Origin: Candidatus Latescibacterota bacterium
GTDB lineage: Bacteria > Latescibacterota > UBA2968
NCBI GenBank assembly: GCA_022822565.1
Contig: JAJEAX010000045.1
Location: 1 to 42,936, forward strand
Direction of reading: 5' to 3'
Length of the DNA: 42,936 nt
The position numbers were made by a program, and so were the translations under genes. The notes beneath the pieces are model-generated. The model saw nothing but the letters and a program-made list of their open reading frames with translations, was not told the origin of the DNA and did not search any database. This document shows, piece after piece, positions 28,115 through 37,496 of this stretch (positions are counted from its first letter, which is position 1; each line of letters starts with the position of its first letter).

Positions 28115-29407
28115 CTACGCTTGGGTAATTCCGTTTTTAAGCGTTGTTTTTATCGCGCACAGGTCGTTTTGTGAAAAAATTTGTTGCGCGCGCGCTTTGA
28201 GGTCTTTGATTACGATGGTATTTGCAGATGCCTCGTCTGGTCCAATAACCGCTGCAAAGGGTATATTTTGGCGATCTGCATATTTAAATTGTCTGTCGAG
28301 ACGCTGTCCCGGAATGAGATGCAGTTCTGTTGCGATACCCTCCTGGCGCAGTTTTTCGGCAAAAGAAGACGATTGGGCGAGAAGGTCTTCGGAGAATACC
28401 GTAACGAATACGCGGGCACCGGGCGTTTCGAGTTGGGGATAAGTGTCTATTTCTTTTAGTAATTCGGTGATGGCCATATCGCCAACTGCAAATCCCACGC
28501 CAGGTACCTGACGCTTGCCGCCTACTTGACGTGTGAGATTGTCGTAACGACCACCTCCAAAGAGGGCGCGGCGCAGCGAGGTTTTGGCCCAGGCTTCAAA
28601 TACCGTGCGCGTATAATAGTCAAAACCTCGTACGATTTTGAGGTCGAGTTCTACGAGGTCTATAACACCATTTTGGTCGAGTTGCTCAAAAATGCGCTGG
28701 AGATAGGGGGAAAATGTCAGGTCTGTCGTGTGGAGGATTTCGTAGAGGGTGTCGATTTGGCCTGCACTGAGATTCAGGTCATTGGCCAGATAGGTGCGGA
28801 ATTTTTCCTCGGGAATTTTGTCTATGCGGTCAATGGCCCCAAAAACGGGTCTGATATCCTCGGGCGATAAGGTCAGTTTTTTGGCAATTAAAATTTCAAG
28901 GGCCTGTCGGTCGTTGACTCTAATCGTGGCGTGTTCGTTACTGAGACCGAGGTGTTTGAATAGCGTGCAAGCTATGGTGATTATTTCGGCATCAGCCAGA
29001 TAGCTATCGCTGCCGAGGGCGTCGATGTTCCATTGAAAAAAGGAACGCCCGCGCCCGCGTTGAGGACGTTCATAGCGAAAGAACCGGCCATAAGATTGCC
29101 AGCGAATGGGGAAGGTGAGTTCGCCTTCTTTTTGGGCGACCATGCGCGCGAGTGTGGGGGTGAGTTCTGGGCGCAGGACGAGTTGTTTATCGTCTCGATC
29201 AGATAGCGTGAATGTCTGCTGTGTGACGATTTCTTCGCTGCTTTTGCCCAGGTATAGGGCCATATATTCGAGTATTGTGCTTTCGTATTCTCTATATCCA
29301 AAGAGAGTGCCAACGCCGATAAATTTTTCGCAGAGCCACTTCTGGTAGGCCCAATCTTCGGGATAAAAATCTCGGGTGCCTTTTACCCTGGGGATTAACT
29401 GGGGCAT
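28115..29407 (-). CDS. hisS: Histidyl-tRNA synthetase
   Basis: RVKGTRDFYPEDW, LRPELTPTLARM, RYERPQRGRGRSFFQWNID, GGGRYDNLTRQVGG. Confidence 0.97.
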   Translation of the reverse strand: MPQLIPRVKGTRDFYPEDWAYQKWLCEKFIGVGTLFGYREYESTILEYMALYLGKSSEEIVTQQTFTLSDRDDKQLVLRPELTPTLARMVAQKEGELTFPIRWQSYGRFFRYERPQRGRGRSFFQWNIDALGSDSYLADAEIITIACTLFKHLGLSNEHATIRVNDRQALEILIAKKLTLSPEDIRPVFGAIDRIDKIPEEKFRTYLANDLNLSAGQIDTLYEILHTTDLTFSPYLQRIFEQLDQNGVIDLVELDLKIVRGFDYYTRTVFEAWAKTSLRRALFGGGRYDNLTRQVGGKRQVPGVGFAVGDMAITELLKEIDTYPQLETPGARVFVTVFSEDLLAQSSSFAEKLRQEGIATELHLIPGQRLDRQFKYADRQNIPFAAVIGPDEASANTIVIKDLKARAQQIFSQNDLCAIKTTLKNGITQA

Positions 29408-29509
29408 AAGTGTATATCCGTTGCAGATTATTTTTTTATTAAGAAAAAACGAAAATAAAGGTAAGAGGTGGTATTGTCAAGGTTTAAGGGGTGAAATTTG
29501 GGTATTGGT

Positions 29510-30793
29510 CTAAGCTGTAAAAGCGTTTTCGTAGTGGCGGATGGTAGGGCGCGGTTGTGTCAGGTCAACGGCAATGACGTCAAATCGCGGTGCCGCGTGA
29601 TCGGGGTGTTGTCTCAGGTAGGCTTTTGCGATTTTGATGATTTGCGCCTGTTTGGCTGGTGTTACCCGGGTCTCTGGTTGTCCAAAATGTGGCGTGGTCG
29701 CGGTTTTGACTTCGACAAAGATCAGCACGTCGTTTTTCACCGCAATGAGGTCGATTTCACCGCCCAGGGCGCGAAATCCGCGCGCGCGAATTTCGTATCC
29801 CTTTTGTTCTATAAATTTTTCTGCCAATTGTTCGCCTTTGGGACCGGATTGTTGCAGGCGGGTGCGTTGTTTGCGAAATAGCAGGCGCAGGGCCTGTACC
29901 TCATCGTGTTGAATATGTTTGCTGGCGCTGGCAATGGTTTTTCCTATGGCTTGAAGTTGGTCGAGGTTCATCGCTGCGCGAATGCCTTCGGCAAAAATTT
30001 TAAAGCCTTCAGAACTCCTGGCTTCAAAGACACCCCGGAAAGATTGGCGGTGGATGGGACAGGGGCCGTGTTTTTGCAAGGCGGCGAGGTGATCGGCGCT
30101 GCCGTATCCCTTGTGACCGGCAAAGCCGTAAGCGGGGTATTGTGTATGGTAATCGATCATCAGACGATCGCGCGTTACTTTGGCGATGACAGACGCGGCG
30201 GCTATAGAAAGCGACTTCCGGTCACCGCCTATGACCGATTGTTCGGGAAATGGACTGCCCGGGAGGGCATTGCCGTCGATGAGTACGCGGTTGGGTGAGA
30301 TGTTGAGGGCGGCGAGTGCCTCGCACATGGCATGGTGGGTGGCGTTGCGGATGTTGTATTTGTCTATTTCCTGTGGCGATGCTTTGCCTACACCAATGGC
30401 GAGGGCTGTATTGTGGATGGTTTCAAAAAGTTCTGCTCTGCGTTTTTCGGATAGTGCTTTGGAGTCGTTCAAGCCGGGGATGAGTGTATCTGGCGGGAGG
30501 ATAACCGCGGCTGCGACAACGGGACCCGCGAGGGGACCTCGCCCGGCTTCATCTACGCCTGCAATGTGCTGGATGCCCCGTTCTCTGAGTTTTTTTTCTA
30601 TGATGAGCATTTGTTCGAGGCGCGCTTTTTCACGTGCCTGTGCTTTTTGTTTTTTTCTCATCTGTTCTGCAATTGCGCGAACACCAGCGCGAGGGTCTTG
30701 TTCGAGTGCGCGGAGGTATGCTTCGCCAGGGCGATTGATAGATTTGATGTGGGCGCGAATTTGCGCGATGGTCATTGTTGAGAGATTTTTCAT
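29510..30793 (-). CDS. RNase HII fused to a YraN/UPF0102 endonuclease-like domain
   Basis: IAGVDEAGRGPLAGPVVAAAVIL...SVIAKVTRDRLM, then GPKGEQLAEKFIEQKGYEIRARGFRALGGEIDLIAVKNDVLIFVEVKTA in one uninterrupted ORF. Confidence 0.95.
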   Translation of the reverse strand: MKNLSTMTIAQIRAHIKSINRPGEAYLRALEQDPRAGVRAIAEQMRKKQKAQAREKARLEQMLIIEKKLRERGIQHIAGVDEAGRGPLAGPVVAAAVILPPDTLIPGLNDSKALSEKRRAELFETIHNTALAIGVGKASPQEIDKYNIRNATHHAMCEALAALNISPNRVLIDGNALPGSPFPEQSVIGGDRKSLSIAAASVIAKVTRDRLMIDYHTQYPAYGFAGHKGYGSADHLAALQKHGPCPIHRQSFRGVFEARSSEGFKIFAEGIRAAMNLDQLQAIGKTIASASKHIQHDEVQALRLLFRKQRTRLQQSGPKGEQLAEKFIEQKGYEIRARGFRALGGEIDLIAVKNDVLIFVEVKTATTPHFGQPETRVTPAKQAQIIKIAKAYLRQHPDHAAPRFDVIAVDLTQPRPTIRHYENAFTA

Positions 30794-30959
30794 GGCTGAA
30801 GATGCACGCCTATCGGATGAGATGGGCTTGATTTAATTAAAAGGTGTCTTTATATTTTTACATCTATTCTTAAATATTATTTATGTTTACCCAAAGTTGT
30901 CTAAATAAAGAAGCGTCGAGATCCCAAAATCTGCAACTTATTTTTGAGATGAGATCGAT

Positions 30960-32735
30960 ATGGCAGAAGAGAGCAATACTGACAAGCTACGCAAGCTCGC
31001 GCATTTTGTCACCCCTTACAAATCGCGCTTGATTTTGCTGTTTTGTCTGACAGCGACGATGACGACACTGGGCATGCTACCCCCTCTGGTGATGAAGTTT
31101 ATTATCGATGATGTCATTACCCTGGGCAACTGGCAGTTGCTGGAAGTGCTTCTGTTTATTTCGATTTGCCTGCCTATCATGTCCGCTGCAATGCGCGTTT
31201 GGGTCTCATTCACCAATGCCTATGTGGGATGGGGCGTGACGACGTTTATGCGGAAGCACACGTATGAATATATGTTGAAATTGCCCATGCGCTTCTACGA
31301 CGAGATGGGTACGGGTAAGATTATGTCGCGCATTATGTCTGATATTGCGAGTGTGCGCAGTATGGTGACGTCGCGTATGCTGGGCATTCTCGTCGATTTT
31401 GTGTCGTTCTGGGTGGCACTTGTGCTGTGTATGGGCTTGAATTGGAAGATGGGGTGTCTGCTGCTTTTGCTGATGCCCCTGTATTTTTTTAATTATTACG
31501 GATGGCGCACGCCAATGAGGGAGTCGTTCAGTCTCTGGCGCAGGAAGATGGACCAGGTGTCGGTTGGGCTACAAGAGCGGTTGGCCGGGGTGCAACTGGT
31601 GAAATCTTATGGAAGAGAGCGCAGAGAACACCGCTCTTTTGCGGAAGATACGCACCAGAGTTTGGATGCTGCGATGCAGACTGCTGTACATCGCGCTGGC
31701 TATATGGCGGGATCCTGGGGGGTGTCGGGATTGCGCAATACGGTGATTTTTTGTTTGGGGTGTTATTATGTGATTGAAGGTGAGATGACTTATGGGGCTG
31801 TGATGGCCTTTTTTTCGTATTCCAGCCGGATGTTTCGGCCGATTCTCAATCTCACGCAAATAGCCATGCGCCTTCAAGCCGTGATGGTGTCTGTGGATCG
31901 CGTTTTGGAAATTTTAGATTTTCCCATAGAGATTGCGGATAAGGAGGATGCCGTTGATTTGCCGCCGATAAAAGGGCATATCAAATTTGAAGATGTGCAT
32001 TTTGAGTACAAAGAGGACGAGCCGGTTTTGAAGGGTATCAACCTGGAGGTGCAGCCGGGGCAGATGGTGGCGCTGGTGGGGCATACGGGATGCGGCAAGA
32101 CGACGTTGACGAGTTTGTTGATGCGCTTTTACGATGTGAAGAAAGGGCGTATTATCATTGATGGGCACGATATGCGAGATGTGAAGTTGCGTACCTTGCG
32201 CACGCAGATCGGACAGGTGTTGCAGGATTCAGTGATGCTGGATGGGACGATTCGGGAGAATTTGCTATATGGTCGGACAGATGCCACAGATGCCGAGTTG
32301 ATCGAAGCGGCGCGGATTGCCGAGATTCACGAATTTATTATGCGTACGCCCGAGGGATATGATTCGATGTTGGGGAAAGATGGCATTAAGCTGTCTGTGG
32401 GAGAGAAACAGCGCCTCGCCATTGCGAGAGCCGTGTTGACCAATCCGTCGGTTTTAATTCTCGATGAGGCGACTTCGTCGCTCGATTCCCTGTCGGAAGC
32501 TCTGATACAAAAAGCGATGACCAGGGTGTTAGAGGGGCGCACATCTTTTGCGATCGCACACCGATTATCGACGATTGTCAATGCGGATATTATTGTTGTG
32601 ATGGATCATGGCGAGATTGTGGAACAGGGAACGCACAGTGAATTGTTGCAAATACCCGATGGAAGGTATCGCCAGCTTTACGAGCAGCAGGCTGCGGGTT
32701 CTATTGAAGAGGCTGTAGAGGCTATGGCGAGTTGA
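30960..32735 (+). CDS. ABC exporter, TMD-NBD half-transporter (subunit 1)
   Basis: Walker A GHTGCGKTT, signature LSVGEKQRL, Walker B VLILDEATSSLD. Confidence 0.96.
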   Translation: MAEESNTDKLRKLAHFVTPYKSRLILLFCLTATMTTLGMLPPLVMKFIIDDVITLGNWQLLEVLLFISICLPIMSAAMRVWVSFTNAYVGWGVTTFMRKHTYEYMLKLPMRFYDEMGTGKIMSRIMSDIASVRSMVTSRMLGILVDFVSFWVALVLCMGLNWKMGCLLLLLMPLYFFNYYGWRTPMRESFSLWRRKMDQVSVGLQERLAGVQLVKSYGRERREHRSFAEDTHQSLDAAMQTAVHRAGYMAGSWGVSGLRNTVIFCLGCYYVIEGEMTYGAVMAFFSYSSRMFRPILNLTQIAMRLQAVMVSVDRVLEILDFPIEIADKEDAVDLPPIKGHIKFEDVHFEYKEDEPVLKGINLEVQPGQMVALVGHTGCGKTTLTSLLMRFYDVKKGRIIIDGHDMRDVKLRTLRTQIGQVLQDSVMLDGTIRENLLYGRTDATDAELIEAARIAEIHEFIMRTPEGYDSMLGKDGIKLSVGEKQRLAIARAVLTNPSVLILDEATSSLDSLSEALIQKAMTRVLEGRTSFAIAHRLSTIVNADIIVVMDHGEIVEQGTHSELLQIPDGRYRQLYEQQAAGSIEEAVEAMAS

Positions 32736-32739
32736 GGCT

Positions 32740-34698
32740 ATGGACAATTTTAAGCGATTTGTAATTTTGTATATCAAGCCGTATTGGGGGCGCTTGTTGA
32801 TGGTCATGATGATGGCCAGTATTACGTCGTCCTATTCGTTTTTGCTCGGGTTTATTTCAAAAATTACGGTTGATGACGTTTTGCAACTCAAGCCCGCTGG
32901 TGAGGTTGTTGCAGATGCGCGCATGCAGTCTTTGATTCAGGAGGAGACACGCCCGAAGCGCGATCCTCAGGCGACGATTCCCGGACTGGGCAAAGAAGGC
33001 GGGATAACGCGGCCCAAGACGCGTACGGAAAAGTTGGAATGGCTGGGGTGGATTTTCATTCTCTATCTGGTTGTGAGATCGTTTTTCGCCACACTCAACT
33101 GGTTCTATACCTATAGTATTTCCTATGTGGGACAGCGGATTGTTTACCGCATTCGTCTGGCACTGCACGAGAAGGTGCAGCAGTTGCAGATGACGTTTTT
33201 TGATCGGCAGCAGACCGGGCGGATTATGTCGCGTATTTTGGATGATGTGGGGTTGTTGCAGAGCGAAATTACGACGACATTTGTAGAGACGCTGCGGCAT
33301 GTTGCGCGCATTTTAATGGGTACGGTGATTCTGTTTACGATTGATGTCAAACTCGCGCTGTTGGCTTTTGTGGCTCTGCCCGCTTATGTCGTCACCTATA
33401 AGGTGTTTCAGCGTCCGATCGCAAATGTTTTTATGCGGTTTCGAGAGGATTATGCCGAAGTTTCTGCCTTGCTGGAAGAGCGCGTAAAGGGGATTCGCCT
33501 CATTCTGTCTTATGCGCGGGAAAGACGAGAGTTTCGGGATTTTTTCAGGCGTCTGATTGCGTTGTATCGGCTGGGTGTCAAGCAGTCTGTTTTGAGTTCT
33601 GCTCTGGGATCCGTTAGTTCGGTGGTGGGGGGGGTTGCAATGGGGTTGATTTTTTATTTTGGCGCGTTGCAGGTTCGCGGCGGTGTGATGACGGTTGGGG
33701 AGTTGATTTATTTCAATATGTCGATGGGAAACCTTTTTTCGCCACTGGTCGCACTTGCCAGTGTGAATGCGACCTTACAACAGATGCTGGTGGTGATCAG
33801 TCGCGTGTTTGAGGTGCTGGATGAAGAGGTGATTATTCGGGATAGGGAAGATGCGAAGACCCTCGACAAAGTGCGTGGGCGGGTGTCGTTTCGCAATGTG
33901 TCGTTTCGCTATACAGAGGCGGGTGATTACGTTCTTCGAGATCTCAATTTTGTCGTGCGACCGGGCACGACGGTGGCTGTGGTTGGGCCTTCGGGGTCGG
34001 GGAAGAGTACGCTGGTTAGTTTGTTGATGCGTCTTTATGAACCCACAGAGGGGAAAATTATTCTGGATGATTACGATATACAAGATGTCAAAATTTCTTC
34101 ACTGCGCCAGCACATCAGCATGGTACCTCAGGAACCCGTTCTGTTTTCCGGGACGATTGCCGAGAATATTCGCTACGGTCAGCCCGATACCACGCCCGAG
34201 CAGATAATGGCTGCGGGTAAGGCGGCTGAGTTGCACGATTTTATTATGACGCTGCCAGAGAAATACGAAGCGCCGGTCGAGGAGCGCGGTACCAACCTGT
34301 CGGGCGGGCAAAAACAGCGCCTGGCTTTTGCGATGGCTGTTGTCACCGATCCCAGTATTCTGATTTTGGATGATACGACTTCGGCGCTGGATGCTAAAAC
34401 GGAGGCGAAGATTCAGGAGACGCTGGATCACTTGATGGAGGGGCGCACGACGTTTGTGATTACCCACCGGATTTCTACGGCGATGCGGGCAGATCGCATT
34501 CTGGTGCTGGACAATGGTCGCATGGCGGGCTGGGGTTTCCACGGCGATTTGATAGAAGAGTGCGAGGTCTATCGCTTACTCTATGAACAGCAGCAAAAGC
34601 AGAAAGACGATATTGCAGATGAATTTATTGAGGGGATTATGACGGCGGTGGAAGAGGTTGAAAAGGGGAAGAAGGAATTGCATTCAAAATTGAGGTGA
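32740..34698 (+). CDS. ABC exporter, TMD-NBD half-transporter (subunit 2)
   Basis: Walker A GPSGSGKST, signature LSGGQKQRL, Walker B ILILDDTTSALD; begins 5 nt after subunit 1. Confidence 0.96.
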   Translation: MDNFKRFVILYIKPYWGRLLMVMMMASITSSYSFLLGFISKITVDDVLQLKPAGEVVADARMQSLIQEETRPKRDPQATIPGLGKEGGITRPKTRTEKLEWLGWIFILYLVVRSFFATLNWFYTYSISYVGQRIVYRIRLALHEKVQQLQMTFFDRQQTGRIMSRILDDVGLLQSEITTTFVETLRHVARILMGTVILFTIDVKLALLAFVALPAYVVTYKVFQRPIANVFMRFREDYAEVSALLEERVKGIRLILSYARERREFRDFFRRLIALYRLGVKQSVLSSALGSVSSVVGGVAMGLIFYFGALQVRGGVMTVGELIYFNMSMGNLFSPLVALASVNATLQQMLVVISRVFEVLDEEVIIRDREDAKTLDKVRGRVSFRNVSFRYTEAGDYVLRDLNFVVRPGTTVAVVGPSGSGKSTLVSLLMRLYEPTEGKIILDDYDIQDVKISSLRQHISMVPQEPVLFSGTIAENIRYGQPDTTPEQIMAAGKAAELHDFIMTLPEKYEAPVEERGTNLSGGQKQRLAFAMAVVTDPSILILDDTTSALDAKTEAKIQETLDHLMEGRTTFVITHRISTAMRADRILVLDNGRMAGWGFHGDLIEECEVYRLLYEQQQKQKDDIADEFIEGIMTAVEEVEKGKKELHSKLR

Positions 34699-34742
34699 GG
34701 TGCTCGCTCTGTATTTTTCCGAACTGTAAAATCGAGCTAAAA

Positions 34743-34776
34743 AATCCCCCATCGCGTATTTTTGCGATGGGGGATT
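34743..34776. terminator. Bidirectional terminator between convergent genes
   Basis: AATCCCCCATCGC gtattttt GCGATGGGGGATT. Confidence 0.85.
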
Positions 34777-34806
34777 GATTTTTGGGGTAGATGACTGATC
34801 GCCTCA

Positions 34807-35586
34807 TCAAACTTTCCCTTGCTCGAGCAATTTGAGAAATGTCTCGTCTTCGCCCAGGTAGCGTTTGTTGCACAAATCGCAGTCGAGGCAGGAGCGTTCG
34901 TAGCAATTTTTGTGAATGCGAATGGGGTATTGTTTTTGGAATGCTTCGTTGCATTTGCTGGAACAGAAGACATAGCGCATCTGGGTGGTGCCGAAGGCCG
35001 CATAGACAATGATATTTTCATCACTATCATCTGCGAGCGATTTTTCGCACCAGCTACATATCCCCGTTTCTTCTTTTGCACGGGATTCGCGTTTGCGCTG
35101 AATTTCTTCGTCGGTCCAGGAAAATTCGATGTATTCGACATTTTCTTTTGGGACTTTGGCGCGAACAACACCGCTTGTGATGCCGAGTACAAAGTCGCCT
35201 TTGGTGTCAAATGTGGTGCCGCATTCGATGGTGCGCCCACTTTGCAGGTGGATGTGAGATTTGCCTTCTTCGGGTGAGATGAATGAAAACCAACCGCAAC
35301 TGGAACACACAGTTGTAAAGAGAAATTGCCGCAGTGTTTTGTGGCCGCAGGATGGACAGTGGCCCTCTTGCATGAGTCTCAGGTCTCGGAGGGAGGCTCT
35401 GGCGGCTTCTCTTACGGTTTCATTAACTTCATCAAGGGCTTCGTCGAGATCATCTTGATCCTCTTGTGCGAGGAGGTCCATGGCTTCCTGAACGTGCTCG
35501 TCTTGCCCTTCAATGTGGATTTGTCTTTCTTTTGTTGTACCATTGTCCGGTTCTTCGTCATTTTTATTAAAAAAGCGTTTCAGCAT
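34807..35586 (-). CDS. Uncharacterised protein with several zinc-ribbon-like Cys clusters
   Basis: CPSCGHKTLRQFLFTTVCSSCG; CSWCEKSL...YVFCSSKCNEAF; CYERSCLDCDLCNKRYLG; acidic N-terminus. Start at MLKRFF (35586). Confidence 0.8.
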   Translation of the reverse strand: MLKRFFNKNDEEPDNGTTKERQIHIEGQDEHVQEAMDLLAQEDQDDLDEALDEVNETVREAARASLRDLRLMQEGHCPSCGHKTLRQFLFTTVCSSCGWFSFISPEEGKSHIHLQSGRTIECGTTFDTKGDFVLGITSGVVRAKVPKENVEYIEFSWTDEEIQRKRESRAKEETGICSWCEKSLADDSDENIIVYAAFGTTQMRYVFCSSKCNEAFQKQYPIRIHKNCYERSCLDCDLCNKRYLGEDETFLKLLEQGKV

Positions 35587-35708
35587 TTGAGTCCTCACTT
35601 GAAAGCGTAGAATTGCGATGTTTTATGATTGTTTATAAGGTACGATATAAGAGAAAATATGTCAACCTCGTACCGAAAAAAATCAAAGGCCGAATTGGGT
35701 GTGAACTA

Positions 35709-36476
35709 TCAAAGCCGGTGCATGTGGAATCCACCGTCAACCGGGATTGCCGCGCCGGTTGTGAAGTCGAAATAGCCGAGTCCGATGGCCGCTACGGCTT
35801 TGCCGATGTCTTCGGGCTGTCCCCACCTGCGGATGGGGGTCAGGCCATCGGCTATCAGGTGGTCGTATTTTTCTTTTACGGGTCCTGTCATGTCGGTCTG
35901 AATGATGCCCGGTTGGATTTCATTGACGGGGATGCCGTGTTCTGCGAGCCGGTCGGCAAACAGGCGCGTCATCATGCTCAGGCCGGCTTTTGAGACGCAG
36001 TATTCGCCGCGCGCTGTTGAAGAGGTGTATGCCGATATAGAGGTGATGACGACGATGCGCGGTGTTTGTATTTTTCCCTGTTTTTTGAGTGCGATCATGT
36101 GGTTTGCCGCGTATTGGGTTAAAAAGTAGGGTCCTTTGAGGTTGGTGTTCATGACGTCTTCATAGCTTTCTGGCGTGGCTTCGAGTATGTCGGCGCGCAC
36201 GCGGGGGGCAATGCCGGCGTTGTTGACGAGCATGTCGAGGCGGCCAAAGGCGTCGAGTGTGGTATCTACGAGGCGTTTACCATCTTCTATGCGGGTTACG
36301 TCGCCCTGACATATATGGACGTTTTGCCCGCGTTCTCGAATACCTGTTGCGGTTTCTTCTGCTGCTGCCTGGTTGCCTGCGTAGTTGACGAGGATGTCGT
36401 AGCCCGCGTCGGCAAGACAGAAAGCTATGCCTCTGCCTATGCCTCTGCTGGATCCGGTGACGAGTGCTGCTGACAT
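35709..36476 (-). CDS. Short-chain dehydrogenase/reductase (3-oxoacyl-ACP reductase-like)
   Basis: ALVTGSSRGIGRGIAFCLADAG; NNAGIAPR; YCVSKAGLSMMTR. Start at MSAALVTG (36476). Confidence 0.95.
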   Translation of the reverse strand: MSAALVTGSSRGIGRGIAFCLADAGYDILVNYAGNQAAAEETATGIRERGQNVHICQGDVTRIEDGKRLVDTTLDAFGRLDMLVNNAGIAPRVRADILEATPESYEDVMNTNLKGPYFLTQYAANHMIALKKQGKIQTPRIVVITSISAYTSSTARGEYCVSKAGLSMMTRLFADRLAEHGIPVNEIQPGIIQTDMTGPVKEKYDHLIADGLTPIRRWGQPEDIGKAVAAIGLGYFDFTTGAAIPVDGGFHMHRL

Positions 36477-36568
36477 GTTTCCTCCTGTTTTTTGTTGCGA
36501 ATTTTTTATATGGGGATAAGATAAGACATAAGGCGTTAAGTGCGAAGTGCAAAGTTGGAGGTAAAAGT

Positions 36569-37426
36569 ATGGCGATTGTAGATTATAGCCAAAGTGGTGG
36601 TTGCGATGTGTGGGTTTTATCTGCCGGGTCTGTGAGGATGGATGGCGGCGCGATGTTTGGGGTTGTGCCCCGTCCACTTTGGGAGAGGTGCTATGTACCC
36701 GATGAGCGCAATCGCATTGGGTTGACGATGAATTGTTTGCTTGTGAGAGAGCAGGGAGAGGTCGTGCTGGTTGAGACGGGGTTTGGAGGTAAGGTGACGG
36801 AGAAGCTGCGGGAGATTTACGCGCTCGATGAGTCGGATGGGCTTTTGGCGTCTCTGGAGGCGCTGCATATTGCGCCCGAGGAGATTACGCGGGTTGTGTT
36901 GACGCATTTGCACCAGGATCATGCCGGGGGTTGTACGGTGCAAGAGGGTGGTGAATATGTGCCCGCTTTCCCAAATGCGACTTATTATGTGCAAAAGGGG
37001 GAATGGGAGGATGCTGAGAATGCCGATGGGCAGACTGTGAATGGGTACCGATACGACGAGGTGATGAGGCCATTGTCACCTGTGCTCGCGCTGTTGGAGG
37101 GGAATGAGCGTATTTGTTCTTTTGTTGAGGTCCTGGTTACGCCAGGGCATACCCGCAGGCATCAATCTGTGCTGGTGCATACAGGCGAGGATACGTTCTG
37201 TTTTGTGGGGGATTTGATTCCTACGACCCATCACTTAAAGCCGATTTATGTGATGGCGTATGATCTGTATCCGCGGCAGACCTATCTGGTTAAACAAGAG
37301 ATTATGGAGAGGGCCGTTTCCGAGAACTGGGTTATGGTGTGGCCCCACGATCCGGATATTGCCTGGGGACGATTGCGAAGAGATGATGCGGGTGGTTATG
37401 AGGCCCTGTCCCTTTTCGCCGATTGA
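36569..37426 (+). CDS. MBL-fold metallohydrolase
   Basis: VVLTHLHQDHAGGCTVQEGG; LVTPGHTRRHQSVLVHTGEDTFCFVGDLIP. GGAGGT upstream of MAIVDY. Confidence 0.95.
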   Translation: MAIVDYSQSGGCDVWVLSAGSVRMDGGAMFGVVPRPLWERCYVPDERNRIGLTMNCLLVREQGEVVLVETGFGGKVTEKLREIYALDESDGLLASLEALHIAPEEITRVVLTHLHQDHAGGCTVQEGGEYVPAFPNATYYVQKGEWEDAENADGQTVNGYRYDEVMRPLSPVLALLEGNERICSFVEVLVTPGHTRRHQSVLVHTGEDTFCFVGDLIPTTHHLKPIYVMAYDLYPRQTYLVKQEIMERAVSENWVMVWPHDPDIAWGRLRRDDAGGYEALSLFAD

Positions 37427-37427
37427 G

Positions 37428-37456
37428 TTGACAAACGCGAGTTCTATGACTATACA
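37428..37456 (+). promoter_or_regulatory. Near-consensus sigma70-type promoter
   Basis: TTGACA (37428-37433), 17-nt spacer, TATACA (37451-37456), 1 nt after the MBL stop codon. Confidence 0.6.
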
Positions 37457-37496
37457 TTTGTTTAATATTGGGATCAAATCTATAAACACAGCATAA

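Noticed and set aside
27299-28442. Plus-strand ORFs of 163 and 239 aa opposite aspS/hisS
   Set aside because: Antisense to two confidently identified tRNA synthetases; composition is that of reversed codons.
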